A DNA stretch of 64,000 nt from Cymbidium sinense (GCA_021442155.1 CM038229.1:74110443-74174442), one strand, 5' to 3'; positions 11,731 to 26,200 are shown, counted from the stretch's first letter. Program-made: numbers and translations. Notes: generated from the sequence alone by a model not told the origin.

Positions 11731-12600
11731 TGTTACAGTAATCATTGGGAATAATTGTGATCCTCTTAAGACAAAAAAAGGTTGAAATATTTCCTTATCC
11801 CGAATCTCTAAGAAAATTGCCTCTAAGATCAAGAAACTTTTTTATAGGTGCTTGAGGTAGCTCAAACCTCTAACATCAGGGAAGGTTTGAAAGTTATCAA
11901 AGATAACTCGAAGAGGGTGGGAGCTCAACAGCAGCAGTAGTAGTCCACACTTTCCCAAGATAGCCAAGTAGTGTAACCACCATCCTAGCCCAGCATTTCT
12001 TCCACTATTGCAACTACTACCACTTCATCTAGCTCTTCTTCTACCAACAAAAGCATTGTATATGTGGACAAGGGCATTCAACCCCTTGCTTCACATACTT
12101 TACTTAAATTTTATCATGTACCTCCACCTCTAATGAAATAAAAAAAGAAAACATATTCTACTTATATCTTGTTCACTTATGATGCTCCTAATTTTATTTC
12201 TATTGTAAACTCTCCAAGTCTAAATAATAATAATAGCTCTAGTAGTTCTAATCCTTTCTCTTTTGATTCAGAATAAAACTTTCCTTTTTTGAATCAATTG
12301 AGTTTTCTCATTGAGATTGACTTGGAGTCGGTCAACTCTGAGGGTCCCATAGGAGAAGTTGAAGGTATGCCTGATGAAAAGGTAGAACTTTCCACCAACT
12401 CGCCACATAAAGTCACTTAAGTCAACCTACACAGTAAAAACCTCCTAGGGTAGCACCTCAAGACAAGGGTAAGCAAGTCATTAATTCCAGTAAGCAGATA
12501 GCCCACCACAAGATGCTCTACCTATGGATATGCTTGTGGAGGACCAAACCAAAGTTGATTACAACATCCTAGCTCACCTTAGAAATTGCTAGCTAAGTTA
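11731..12600 (+). other. gag-protease linker of element A
   Basis: This is a degenerate reading frame rich in serine and glutamine codons with many stops, lying between the zinc-knuckle-like region and the protease. No domain is recognisable. It fits the variable linker seen in Tat-lineage polyproteins. Confidence 0.5.
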
Positions 12601-13230
12601 AGCATATAACACACCCTTATCTTATCCAAAGAGATGAGGGAATCTCTAATCAAGGCCTTACTTGATCTAGGGATATTCTTAGCTCAGTTGACCACTACTG
12701 AAGAGGAGGCATGCCACTCGAAGGACATCTTAAGAGTTACATTCAGTGATGAAGACTTACTTCTAGGGATAACCAAGCACAACCATCATCTTTATATTAT
12801 AGTGGATGTTGGCAAATACAGGTTATCAAGATTGTTGGTTGACTCAGGTGCATCAGTTAACGTTATAAGTCTAAGAACTCTTGCCTACTTGAGGATTGCT
12901 ATCTCTGAACTTCAAATAAAAAGGATGATGTTGAGAGGATTTAATGAATAAGGCAAGAGGGCCTTAGACTCCATAGTGTTTCCCTTAGAGATAGATGATT
13001 GAAAGACTAAGCTAAGTTTCATATTATAAACTCAAATACATCTTTCAATATTTACTTGGGAGATTGTGGATATATGAAAATAACACAGTTCCATTCTCTC
13101 TACATCAGGGTATGAAGTTTGTGAAGGGTGGGATTGCCTGTTATGTCAAAGGAGATCTCAAGTCATTTTCAGTTCATGAGGTCAGCATATATGAGGATGT
13201 GGCCTATTACCTCCCTCAAAATCAATAAAC
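12601..13230 (+). pseudogene. Aspartic protease (retropepsin) remnant of element A
   Basis: The open stretch 12634-12951 contains the retropepsin active-site motif LLVDSGASVNVIS, preceded by sequence typical of Tat proteases ('DLLLGITKHNHHLYI'). The frame breaks after 12951, but protease C-terminal similarity continues to about 13220 ('MKFVKGGIACYVKGDLKSF'). The enzyme would process the Gag-Pol polyprotein. The catalytic Asp is kept, but the polyprotein around it is broken. Confidence 0.8.
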
Positions 13231-14040
13231 CATGAACTTAGCCAAAGTTCAAAAATATAAAAAAAGAAATAGAAAAGGAAAAAAAGAAAAGGAAAAAGAA
13301 AATAAAAGGGAGCGAGAAATAGACTTGGAGGCGGACATAAAGTCTGACATTAGATTCCACCCATAGTTCATTACCCCATTCGAACATGTAGGTAGGAACC
13401 TCCACCAGGCAGAGGAAATGGTCAGTTCAAAGGTAGTCCTAGTGGAGATATGTGCTAGCTACCAAGAGTACACCTACTATCTATATAAACTTAGAATCTA
13501 GTTTAAAGGATGAGTATTATATAATTAGCAAGCCAGCCAGCTCTTTTTAGTAGTAGATTCCCTTGGAGGTGACATTTGAGCCAGACAACAATGAATATTG
13601 GCCTCCAAAATAATGCATAAGTGTATCCAAGTCTATATGTGAAACAGTTAGGCATTAATTGGGAACGTTAGTTTTAACCCACTTTCCTCACAAAAAGTTA
13701 AGGATTTAGTAGTTAAGGAAGCACCTAAATTATTCACAAATGTGAAGACTCAGAGATTCTTCCTGGGAGCATCATCCTCAAGTCAAGAAGTTGATGTAGA
13801 ACTTAAGAATGGTTCATATAATAATTTAATAGAATTACCTTTTTATTAGTACTTATTGTGTGTTCTTAATCTAACCAAGAAATGGTTAATACCACATACT
13901 TGGTCAAAGCACAGGTCAGACAATTTTGGAAGAATATGGAAGAATAAAGGCAAAGCTCCCAATCAAGATCAGGACTAAGGTACAGTGGGTCCAATCAATG
14001 ATGATGATTACTACTTAGTCATCACCAATAATTAGAAATC
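13231..14040 (+). other. Protease-RT linker of element A
   Basis: The stretch begins with an A/G-rich run (13256-13318) and continues as a stop-riddled frame up to the RT region. No domain was recognised. Such linkers are variable in this lineage. Confidence 0.5.
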
Positions 14041-15110
14041 TAATAGGTTCTTTTCAAATCATATTAACTCATATGAGGAGGTGTGCTTAAAAACTTTAGA
14101 TGGTCCAGATGATTTTGAAGTCAAAGATGCATCACCAGAGTTTGAAGAAGAGATCAAGTCAACCATCGACAAGCTCAAAGAATTTAACTTAGAAACTGAA
14201 GATAATCCACACCCAACATACATTAGTTTTTTGTTGAATGAAGTTGAAACCAATGACTTAGTTAGGCTATTGACTGAGTTTAAGAACTATTTTTCATTGA
14301 GTTATGAAGAGATGCCCAATTTATCTCTTGACGTAGTAGTCCACAAACTAATAATATAGCCTAATGCTAAGTCTATCAAGCAAGCTCCTAAATGCATGTG
14401 ATTACACATTGAATAATAGGTCATTTTTGAAGTCAAGAAATTGATTGATCATCCGAGAAGAAAAAAAGGTTGGCAATCAAGAACAAGATTGACCAAATTT
14501 GCATATTTTAACTTAAAAAGGCATGTCCAAAAGATGAATTTCACTACCAATACTAGGACATTACCTCAACTCAAATATTCCCCTTCATGGATGGCTCATA
14601 TGGATATAACCAAATAAAGATGGCCCCTCATGATGAGAGAAATACTACTTTTTGAACTCCGATCATAATTTATTGCTCTTTAAAATGGTGGTGCTACATA
14701 CCAATGGGTGAAGACTTAAATCTTTAATGAACTCATTCATCATCAAGTCAAATGTTATGTTGATGATCTTGTGGCCAAAAGTAAAGAAAAGGAAGACCAT
14801 CATCTCTTTAACTTGAGAGTAGTTTTCAAACTATTAAGATAATTTAATCTCAAAATGAATCCTCTGAAATGCGCATTCAGAGTAACTTCAAAGAAATTCC
14901 TTGAGTTTTTTGTCTGACACTGTAGAATCAAAATCAATCTAGAGAAGATCAAGGAAATATTAGAATGGCATTTTTAACTCAACTCGATCATTTCAAGGGT
15001 GGTGGCATCTAAGATGTTTTATATCCAACCTATCAAGAAGATGCTAGCCATTCTGCACTTGTCAAGTGAAAAGTTGATAATGATCTAAGACATCAATGCT
15101 ACCTGATGAT
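14041..15110 (+). pseudogene. Reverse transcriptase remnant of element A
   Basis: The N-terminal part is open at 14081-14359 and ends with the family-like 'FSLSYEEMPNLSLDVVVHKL'. After that, RT motifs appear across several frames: 'FMDGSYGYNQIKMAPHDE' near 14585-14640, the catalytic YVDDLVAKSKEKED near 14758-14800, and 'MNPLKCAFRVTSKKFLEF' near 14855-14915. The MPFGLKN block is largely lost between 14680 and 14740. Stops and frameshifts rule out function. Motif wording points to the Tat lineage. Confidence 0.8.
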
Positions 15111-16050
15111 GTCGTTAGTTCTAGTAACCCCTATCCTGGGCAAGCTGCTCATATAATACACTGTCATATTTGATGACTCCCTTGGTGCTTTGTTGGCTCA
15201 AACTAACAAGAAAAGAAAGGAAAACACTCTTTACTTTCTCATCCATCATCTAATCCCTATTGAAGCACTATCCACTCATTGAGAAGTATTTCCTAGCTTT
15301 AATCTTTGCATCCTAAAAGCTATAAAATTACATGCTTTCTCATAAGGTGAACTTGATCTCTAGGATCAATCCATTATAATATCTCATGACATGGCCAATG
15401 CTATCTGGATGGTTGGCATGTTAGTCCATGATTTTATCATAGTTTGACATTACTTTTATAGTCCTCAATGTGGTGAAAGGATAAGCACTTGCGAATTTCT
15501 TAGCAACACGCCCACTTCCTGCTAACTCTCCTCTTAGTGATGACCTCCCAGATGAATAACTCATGAACTTAGCAGACACTAGCATTCATCACTAAAGGAT
15601 ATACTTTGATGTGTTGCTTCCTGTCAAAGAGGAGAAGAACCATAATCTACTATCCTCAAAAAAGTAGGGATAAAAGTAGTTCTCCTAACTCTAAATCACG
15701 ATGTGATGAGATTCTCATATCACCAATCCAATCTTTGCACAAACAACAAAGACAAATATAAGGCTTTGATTATTGGTCTGGAGTTGGCCGTTACTCTAAG
15801 CATCTAGAACATCAACATCTTTGGAGATTCGTAGTTAATCATAAACTAAATTGTTGGATCTTACAAGGTTCTAAATCCGAAGCTCCATCACTATGACAAG
15901 TATACCATGGAGTTATTGGCCCAGTTCCCAGAGGTTACCATTTAAAAGATTCCTCAAGGAGAAAATGCTATAGTAGATGCTTTAGCCAAACTTGTAAGGA
16001 GTTGGCATGTCCAAAAGACAAGTTCTTATCAAATAGGGTCTAAAAAAGGT
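15111..16050 (+). pseudogene. RNase H remnants of element A, possibly two domains
   Basis: The first part (about 15170-15430) reads 'LGALLAQTNKKRKENTLYFL', the usual retroelement RNase H opening. The second (about 15740-16000) reads 'IFGDS', 'IVGSYKVLNPKLHHYDKY' and 'ENAIVDALAKL', matching the extra archaeal-type RNase H known from Tat-lineage elements. Both are interrupted by stops. The two-domain reading is from memory of the family and would need a profile search. Confidence 0.65.
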
Positions 16051-16159
16051 AAGTCTTATCCCTTATTGATACTGAACTCATCAAGAAATACTTTCTTGAA
16101 GGGGAGGTTGTCATTGTCAAATGGGATGATGAGGGTGATTAGGGGCAACCATTCATGGA

Positions 16160-17330
16160 CTATCTAAATAGGGGAAAAAAGCCTTAACAGAAGTCACTAG
16201 CACATAAGGTGAAGCAAAGAGCAGTTTCATATGCTCTCATGGATGACACCTTGTATCAGCAATCCTTTGATCATATGTGGTTACACTGCTCAGATAAATA
16301 TGAAGCTCATAAGATGGTGACCAAGGTACTTTCAGGATTATGTGGGGCACACCAATCTGGTCTGAAGATGAAAGTCAAGATAAAAAGGCTAAGATACTAT
16401 TGGCCATCGATGATCACAGATTGCATGAACGTAGCTAGGCGATGCCACCAGTCAAGTACATGATGTGATCCTGCACTAACCACCCAATATTCTACATCCT
16501 ACATTGGCCTCATGGTCATTCATGTTTTAAGGTACTAATATAGTCAGTCCATTTGACCTTTATTCTTCCAAAGATCATCAATTCATCCTAGTTGGTATCG
16601 ACTACTTTTTCAAATGGGTGGAGGCAATTCTACTCAGAGAGGTCACCATGTGCTCTTCTTTTTTTTTATAAACCATATTATATATAAGTTCGGGGTGCCT
16701 AAATGAATTATATTTAATAATGGTATCGCATTCAAGAATACCAAGATCAATAAGTTTGCCTAGAGACACAACATAGATTAGAGATATTCCACCATCTACT
16801 ACCCAAGGGGAAATGGCTTGGTAAAAGCCTTCAATAAAACTCTCATCCAAATATAGAAGAAGAAACTCAATGACAATAAGCAGTAATGGCATGAGTAGTC
16901 TACCCATTTCTCCCTAGTGTATGAATCTGAAGCCATCTATCTTTAGAAGTCCAACTTCTATCACTAAGGATAGTTGTGGATAACAAGATCATAATGGAGG
17001 AGATCGCCAAGTTATAGAATGAAAAGTTTGAAGGTTTTGAGGAGAGACACCTACAGGCATGCCAAAGCCTCGAGCTATACAAAGCTAAAATGATTCAAGC
17101 TCACAATAAGTTAGTTTGCCATAGAGCCTTTTAAGTATGAGAGCTTATTTTATTTTTAAGGAGACTTATTATTACTCTTCATAAGATGAGAGGTAAGTTT
17201 GAACCCACTTGGGAAGGCCCTTTTTTCATAGAGAAGGCCTACCAAGGAGGACCTTATCAGTTTAATAATCATAAAGGAGAGCGCTCGATGCTTCCAATCA
17301 ATGGGATTTACATAAAGAAATAATATGCTT
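16160..17330 (+). pseudogene. Integrase remnant of element A
   Basis: The open piece 16209-16463 covers the zinc-binding N-terminal region, with 'GAHQSG' and 'YYWPSMITDCMNVARRCHQ'. The catalytic core follows in broken frames: 'GIDYFFKWVEAI' near 16590-16625, then 'GVP', an 'F.N...F.N' region near 16690-16750, and 'YPRGNGLVKAFNKTL' near 16800-16845. The C-terminal end (17195-17325) has 'FEPTWEGPFFIEKAYQGG' and 'MLPINGIYIKK', typical of Tat integrases. It would have joined cDNA to host DNA and is now dead. Confidence 0.8.
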
Positions 17331-17559
17331 AAAATCATGTTTAAAAATCTTATTATTAATAAAAATTTATGTTCAAGTTAAATATTCTCTTCTTTGAAAA
17401 CATCTTTATTTTTGAACCTGCCATGATGTGTTTAGAATAGGTGTAAAAGAACCCAAGCGACATCATGTTTCCTTTAACACAACACAAACACAAACTACAC
17501 ACAAACACATAAAATAAACAAATATCACCGCTACCGGTTAGGATAACGCCTCGAACACT

Positions 17560-19450
17560 CACTTAGTAGCTGCTCTAGATTGGATTGATGTGCTACCCTG
17601 CTAATATGTCACCCTAGTGGTTTTCTTGCTTTGGAATATGTAAGTTTGCTATCTGTTTCTTCCTTTCTTTATTATTACACACTGATGAGTGCCTTGTTAG
17701 CATGATAGGCCTTATTGTGCAATCGATAAGCTACCCTCATGTTGGCTTTGAGTAAGAGTATATAAGTCTGCTACACTTTCTTCTTGAACAAGCCTCATGT
17801 ACTGACTAGGTCAAGTATATTTGAGGATTAGGGTTAGTCCCAGGCTCCTTTCCTTCTCTTCTGGTCCAGTCCTTAATCATGACTCTCAACTTAGTAGTCA
17901 CCCTTAGGACAGGTCAACTTATTGTGTTAATAATGGATCACCCCAATGGTTATTCCTTACTTTGGAAGATGTAAGTTTGCTATGCTTTCTTCCTAGCACA
18001 TTCATTGCACACCGACGGGCAGCCCTAGGTTGGATAGCACTTATCGAGTCGATAATAGACTATCCCATTAATCAGTTCTACTTTAGGGAGATATAATTCT
18101 ACACACCTCCATCCTAGGCTGATTGTCACACACCGATGGGCACCTTAGGTTGGTTGGTGTTTGTTATGCTAACAACGACCCACCCGATCGATACACCACT
18201 CATGGTAGATGTAAGTATGCTATGTTTTCTCCTTGAGTTGGCCACCGTACACCTACATTCTTTCTTCTTTAGAGGGTTCAGGATAACGCCCCTAGTGGAA
18301 CCTCCCCTGTGGGCACTCTACTTGGATCTCATCCTTTGCGACCCCATTTAGACACTACCTAGATTACTCTTAGATTAGACAATCCCAATTTACTGGTAAC
18401 CACCCCTGTGGTTGGAGATTATATTCTACAAATGTATAGATTCTTCATTGGTCTAGTAAATCTGAGATAGGTCAGATATAGCTTCTCAGTGGTCCTCGCT
18501 CACCAACAAGGTCCATGACAACAAATAAACAAATATATATTTGCTCGTGGATTAAGAGAACGCCCCCAATGGCACCTTTCCCAAGCAGGCATTCTATCTT
18601 TTGGGCAATATTAGCAAAACTTCTTATAGAAATCACCTAACTAACTTTGAGTTGAGATAAGTCCCCAATAGCACTCTCTCAGTAGTCTCCCTTAGGTCGA
18701 GTTTGACTTATTGTGCAACTAACAGGTCACCCTGGTGGTCATCCTTGCTTTGGAAGATGTAAGTCTGCTACGCATCCTTTCTAGCACGACTATTGCACAC
18801 CGATGGGCTTCCTTAGGTCGGGTTCGATTTGTTGTGCTATTAACAGGTCACCCTAATGGCTATTCATCATTTTAGAAGATGTAAGTCTGGTACGCTTTCT
18901 TCCTAGCACATCCACTGCACACCGGAAGACACCCTTTATGTTAGATAGTCCTACCCTTTGGCCAACAGACTATCCCATTGGATCTGTAAATTTGAAATAA
19001 GCTAAGGCTGACTTAGCCCCTTATCAATGTAGTCCATCGCACACTGATAGGATCTATGAAATGAAATCAAAACAAATAAAAATGAACCAAATTAAATTAA
19101 AATAAATCAAATGAAGTCAAAAGAAATTAATCTTGACTACCTTTGAGCTGACATAAGTCCTCAATGTCTTTCACTCAATAGTCGCCTTAGGTTGGGTTCA
19201 ATTTGTTGTGTCATTGATAGATTACCCCAATGGCTGGTCCCTACTATGGAAGATGTAAGTCTGCTACACTTTCTTCTTAGCACATTCACTGCACACTGAA
19301 AGGAAACTCCTTAGATTAGATATTCCTACCTTGTGGCTGGTAGACTATCTTTTTAGATTTGTAAATATGAGATAGGCTAAAGTTAACATAGCCTCTTCTT
19401 ATTGGGTCCATCGCATATTGACACGATTCATGAGTCAAATCCATCACATT
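17560..19450 (+). repeat. Degenerate ~122-bp tandem repeat array downstream of pol
   Basis: A unit with 'ggaagatgtaagtctgctac', 'ttcctagcacat..cactgcacaccgatgggca' and 'cttaggttgg' recurs. The 'gaagatg' landmark occurs at 17965, 18753, 18875 and 19249, with weaker copies near 17632, 17754, 18087 and 18205. These spacings are close to multiples of about 120. I estimate roughly 14 diverged units. Tandem arrays between integrase and the 3' LTR are known from Tat/Ogre elements. Confidence 0.7.
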
Positions 19451-20229
19451 TGACTGAGTTCACATCCCTAACAGATGTTCCCTGATTTCATGACCATTCT
19501 CCCTAACGGAGCCATAAAAAATCAAACCAAGTCCCCAGTGAAATCTAAATTTAAATAATCTAAATAAATCAATTAAATAAATCAAATAAATCCAATCAAA
19601 CTTTTATTCTAACTGGATACATCTCCAAATGAATCTCTGAAATTAAACCCTTATCCTCAGTGGATAACTCAAACTTGCTTTTCTAGTGGAGGGTTCATAT
19701 TTCTAAACCCTAGCAGATTCAAGCCCATATCCCTAGAGGATATGCCTCCACATCAATTAAGGCAAAGCAAATTGAAATTAATTCGATCTTGATCCCAGAT
19801 GGATTATAGATTCTTATCCCCAATAGATCTTTTTCTCATAAATCATATTCACAATTAAACTCAAATCCATATCCTTAGAGGATAGCTCGAACCTGCTTCC
19901 CAAGTCGAAGTTTCATGCACTCAATCCCCAACATGCCCTTGGCATAAACCTCTCACATGCCATGTTCAATGCATGTGTGATCCCTTAGCGGATCTTCCAT
20001 CATGTTTTTGACTTGAAATTCCAATCAAATATCCTTCTAACTCTCTTATGCCCTTGGCATAAGTTTAGCTGCATCATACTAAGATTGTGATTCTATCTAC
20101 CTTTCAGGTTTAGGAAAAGAACATTTTCATTAGCACTTGTAATCCTTTAGGCATTGTTGATCATCTCGATCAGCTCCAATACATGTGGTGTGCCTTCTTA
20201 GTTACACCAACACTTATTGGGGGTCCTTT
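19451..20229 (+). other. 3' untranslated region and polypurine-tract-like end of element A
   Basis: The stretch is non-coding, with loosely repeated phrases around 'catatcc(c/t)tagaggata'. Immediately before the LTR start at 20230 is ATTGGGGGTCC, a plausible though short polypurine tract for plus-strand priming. Confidence 0.5.
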
Positions 20230-23200
20230 TGTTGACCTACTTTTGGAGTGAGTTTTCAATCTCCTCATCTTAGACATAAGAGTCTTTTAGACACTAAGAC
20301 TTCCTTAGTCATAAGACACTTCTAGCAATTAGAAAAATTCTTAACTTAACCTAGAGACTTAAAAGGGTTAGGCATAGGATTAGGTTATTCCTTAAGGATT
20401 AAGATAATCCTCCTACTCTATGACCCAAATCCAATCCATGTTCACCTTCTCAATTCTAAATCTAAATTTAGTTCGAATTTAAATTTTAAGCCAAATGATT
20501 GAAACTCATGATCAAATTCAAATTAAAACCAACCTAAGCCCTATGATTTATCTTATAGACTTTGACTTAACCAAATTCAAACCAATCCAAACTCAGTTGA
20601 TTTTCTCAAATATTAATTCAACCCTTCAATTAGTCTATCAAACTTACAATCAAATGCATTTCCAAATCAAATTTTTTAAAATCAAATTAAATCAAAACCC
20701 TTTCTAAGCAATGTGAATCAATTTTCATAAGCTTAGCCATTATCCAATTCAAATCAATCTGAAATCAATTATTTTTCTCATGAATCAATCATATCTTTAA
20801 TCATCTTCACAAATATAAATAAAATCTACATTTAATTCATCAAAACTAAATCAAACTAAATAAAAATCCAAACCTAAGCACATGACCCAACTCCATGGAC
20901 TTTGCCAAATTCCTTCATTCCAAAACCCAAATTCAATTGATTTTCTCATAAATCAATTATACCTTTAATCATTTTCACAAATATAATTAAAATCTGCAAT
21001 CATTAAGCTAAACCAAAATCAACCCAAGTCAAACCCAACCTAGCCCATTTGACTTGAGATTTTCAAGTGAACCAAAACTTATTTGAACCCAAACCAATTG
21101 TAACTGAATTTATATATTAATCCCAAATCCATAAATAAACTCAACTAAATCAAACTAAACTCAAAATTAAGCTAACTAAGCCCAATTGGTTCACTTGACC
21201 TAAAGTGGCTAATTTGACCTATTTGAACCAAAATCCAATTCAATCCAAATAAAGTAAATTAAGATATTCCAAACTTTATGATATGATTGTTGATCATGCT
21301 AGGTGGATCAATTATTATAAATTGGGTCAAACAAATTCAACCTAGCCCTTTGAACAAGCCCATATTCTTAACCCATATGAACCTAAACTAGCTAAATTAC
21401 AACCTAAGCCACATCCCTTGAAACCAATGATTCATACTAACCCAAAATCAATACTTGAACATGACTTGACCATCAATTGAGCCAAACAAAACCCAAGTTG
21501 ACTCAAATTAACCTAAATGGACAAAATGGGTTAAATCAAAATATAAATAAAATTGATTATAACCAATGGATCAAGTTCATTCCAAATATATTATTGAACA
21601 TGACCAAGGCCTCAATTGAGCCTAATTGACCAACTAGACCTAAATGACCTATTGAACCCAACTTGACCTAAAAGTTCAAACCAAAGTAAAACTCAATCAA
21701 ATCCAAATTAAACTCAACCAAACCCAAGGCTATACAAAGCCAATTTGGTCAATTACGTCAAATTGGTCAACTTGGCCCATTTCACCCAAATGAATTAAAA
21801 TGAACCAAAACCAAATTAAACCAAGATAATGACACCAAAACATCTCAAATGATCATATGAACTTTTCTCAATCCTTGGTTTGACCCAATTTGACCAATTG
21901 ATCAACCTAACCTGATTTGACCCAATTTGACCCAAATGAGTCAAATTGAGCCAACTCAAACCAAATGAACTCTAAATGACATGAATTTTGGCCCAGCTCA
22001 AATTGAGCCAACCCTTTAATTTAGACTAGATTTTGATTTAATTCCTTTTATCCCTTTTAAAATTATGGGGAGATTCCAGGCCATCCACTTTTTGATCAAA
22101 CGGCAGAGATCAAAGCGCGTCCCTCATCAAGCCGCCTTTTGGATGCATCATTTAAGTAATGGGATGGCGCAACATGTGTAAAGTGTGCTGACCATCACTT
22201 CCATCCATCGCACTATGAGCAGAAGGATTAGTTAAAATCTTTAATTAATTTTAATTAATCTAGAAATTTTATTAAAAACATATCACTCTCAATAAAATTC
22301 AAACAAATATGAAATAAATTTCCTTGGATAGATAATTCAACCTAGAATATTTATAAAATTAATTTCAATGGGTTTTAATCTATAATTTTGTTTGATTTTA
22401 GGTTTTATTAGAAACTTCATTTTGGTTATTACCTTTTAATTAATCCTCTAATTAATCCCAACTTCTTGGGTATATTTTAGGGGAAGACTACTGCCTCTCC
22501 TAATTTTTTGGGATTTATTAAAGGCTTAATTAAGGGAATTGCATATGGATTTTTTAATTACCCTCCTTATGTAATTAAGCATAATTAGGGTATGATTAGT
22601 GATTGTAATATATGATTAGTAGTTTTAATATATGATTAGTGTTGATTAAGATTAGATCTAGTAGAGGTTTAGGGAATAATTTTGGGGCATTTCTTTTAAG
22701 CCATTCTATAATTACCCTTTTCTTTCCTTAATCTTCTTATAATTAAGGGTTAATTTATTAATTATCCCCTTAATTATTTTCTAAAATTCTAAAAGTTCTA
22801 GAACTTAAATAATCTACTTTGGGTAGATGCTTAGGTGTTTAATAGCCTAAGTTCAAATAAGAAAATCAAAACCCAGTTCATATGTGTGTAAGGGTGTTTT
22901 GACATTACTTAAGCTAAACCCCTTAGCTTAATTAACCTTTAATTATGAGCCAATTTGCATTAGGCCTTTTTCTTATTAGGTTCATTACAAATTTAAATTC
23001 CTTGTGAGTTTTTTTATGTCATCTCATTGGCTCATAATTATTTGGTTAATTATTCTAAGGTGGTGTAGGTAAGTGTTAATTAAGTTACATAATTCATACC
23101 TTAACCTAATTAATACATAAAAATGGATCTAATTATCTAAAAATTAAACAAAAATATCAAACACATATGGGAATGGGTTAGGAACAACAAATTAACTCAC

Positions 23201-26200
23201 CTTTTCAAAATTAAATCAAACTTCAAACAAAAAAATAATAATGAATACACTATGATTTATTTTAGACTTTCTTATTCTATAAGAATGCCTTTAAGATTTA
23301 ATTAAAGTGAGTTTGTTTACTCATTACTTTGAATCCTTTCCCAACATGCTAAATTTGTATGTCATGTGGTTTCAAGCATTCATATTTTTGAAATTCAAGT
23401 TTAAAATGAAAATGTTTACTTTATGTCAAATTTGCATGAGTTGGCTAAAGTAAAAAATGTGAGTGGCTATTATCACTACTAAATCCAAATTATTTTCTAA
23501 TCATATAAACCAATTATCAAATTTGAAAGTATGCTACTTATATTCTAATTATAAGCTTGCATGTAAAAGAATATAATGGTATGCTTAGCATAAGTTTCCT
23601 TTCTCTCTTATGTTGGTATAGTTTTGAATAGAAATTTGGTGAGGTGTATGGTTCATTTCAAAAGAACCTAATATTAACCTAATTCTATATCCTATTCAGC
23701 TCTCTACTATCACCTAAGAGGGGCTACCTATACTTTCACACATAAATTGCATAAATAAAATGAACCCATTAATACAACTTTTGCATTCTTCCATTCCATT
23801 TCATTTCTTTCATACACATGTTTGTATTTAAGGAAAGTGGTATATTAGTCTATCCAACCCAGAAGTTACGATACTTTAAGTAGCTCTAAGTAGTCTTGTA
23901 CCTTACACCTCTGGTTAACAATGGCACTATACTCACTTATGCCTTTCTTACTTTCATATGTATATGTGAAAATTTGGATAAGGAAACCCCTTTCTACTTA
24001 AGAAAAATCATGCATATTCAACTTCTAAATTTCCTTAAATGGATTACTTAGCATGCATCATAAAATATGTTAAATATTCTCATTTGTATGTATAGATATG
24101 CTTAGGGTCCATCCATATGCATGTTATATATGTTGGGAAAGAAATGAAGTAATGTGTGTTATATGAATTTTGATTCATTTTATTTAATCTTAAAATATCT
24201 TTCTTTTTTAATAGGTTTTGTTTAGAATTTATCTAAATGTATGATTAATTAAAATATTTAATCAAAACATTCACCTAAATAAAACCAAAATGTGAATCTA
24301 CTTTAGAAATTACTTAGTCTAGGGAAGGAAAAAGTTCTCTTGTCTTTCCCTCTCTTCATAACTTAGTAATTAATTGTAGGATTCACTTGAACAAAATCAA
24401 AACATGAAATAAAATCAACCTAAAATAATTAAACAACTTAAATGAAACACTCCTCTAAGTTGAACATATTTTCACACTTAGAAAATTTGAACCTAAAGCC
24501 ATAGCTAAGCATACCACACAAACCTTTAAAGCACACACATTAGCCTAAGTCACCACTTCTAAGTTTATGTTAGGTCGATGCATTGTTTGATATTCTATTT
24601 TATTTTATGATATATATTTTAGACTGGATGTTAGGGTGTACACTCGTAGAATGAATGTAGGATGCTCTTAGTCTAACTATTCTTTTCTGAAGGGGATTGT
24701 GCTTAAGGGGTGATATCATAAATAGAAATATAAATGCTTTTGCTTGCAGGTGCTTTATACCCATAAGCATAATCCAATAGGCTAGGTGGATTTAGCCACC
24801 TATGTGTTGGGTGATAAGTCTAATATACATGTTTGGGATCTGCGTAGTTTGTTTTAGCTAACTTTTATTTTGTATGTGTTAGTTATATTTTCACTTTTCC
24901 TTTTTTATGTAATTTTGTATAATTAAGATTTTGGAATAATTGTTATGGAGATTTGGATGATCATTGGTCATAAGATCCTATCTTATGTACCATGTGAAGC
25001 TCTAGAGCATCTACCTTCCAACCATCTGAAAGAAGGAAGCAAAAGAAGAGAGAAGAAAAGAAAAAGAAAGAAGAAATAAAACTTGAAGACCCCCATAATA
25101 ATGAATTTCTTTCTTAATAGTAATGTAATTCACTAGTAATATGGGTTGTATAAGGGTAGAGCTTGGCTACCCAATTTGATAATTTTCAAGTTTGTGCGAT
25201 GGTGCCCGAACACAACGGCCTTTTATTCTCTTTGTGATTAGCTTTATAAATTGGTTGATGATTTGTTTAGCTTGTGCATCAAGTGGCATATTTTTTCTAG
25301 TTTCTTCCTTTCTTTATGTATGGCCTGGATGTGATTAGGCTCTTTAGAAAAAAATAAATATTTTACCCAACTTAACAACTCAAAATAAAAAATTAAATAA
25401 CTCATAACCTCACCTAAAGCTTAGGTTTAAAATCAAGATAAAAGAATTAGCAATCTCTTAGCTGGATGAGCATTTCTTTTGTAATATCATGCACAAATGC
25501 ATCTTATTTCACTCTTGATTGGAGAGCTTCCACCTTTGCTAGAGAAACTTGGCTTGACCTTTGAGAGTCATGGTGGAAACTCACCTCCTCCCTCTCGCTG
25601 ATTTTGGCTAATAACCTTCTTTCTCATGCATTAGTCATATGAATCCTATTAGCCTGAGTCAAAATAATTATCTAAAATAAAAATAAAAAATGAAATTTGA
25701 ATTGCATTAGATTTAGGTCATTTAAAGCATGCCCTCTACATGATCTAGTCTATTTAGAGAGTGAGTTTAAGGAATTAGTCTCTTTCTAAATAAATAACAA
25801 CCTAGTTATCTTGCATAAGCATAAAGACTTTCCTACATGTATTTAAAATTATCGGAGAAGTTAGTTGGTAGCCACCCTCAGGTGGTTATAAGTCCAAGCT
25901 ATCATGTGGTGTGTTCTCTCTTGTGGATGCAAACTAATTACTCATTTTTTTCTTAGATTTAGGTTGTGCTTTCAGCCCTCACTAAAAGTTCCCTAGATTT
26001 AGGTTTTGAGGTTCTCCCCTTGGTAGGCCATAAGCATAATTCCTCACCTCTTAGGCATTTTCTTAATCTTATGTTAAGGAATCATAAGTCCTAAATTTCT
26101 CATGAAAAATTCAATTCAAACAAACTAAATCAACTTCAAAAATGTAAAGCTCAACTTTAGGATAGTTTGAGTTGCTTGCTAGGTTTTATAGCATCATGGG

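Noticed and set aside
17560..19450. CRISPR-like repeats
   Set aside because: Units are adjacent, ~122 bp and degenerate, with no unique spacers, and the genome is eukaryotic. They are ordinary retroelement tandem repeats.
20400..22020. Regulatory or coding meaning of the 'tcaaatt/tgaccc' sequence
   Set aside because: It is diffuse low-complexity LTR sequence with chance frames only; similar stretches are at 1260-1660 and 29460-31080.
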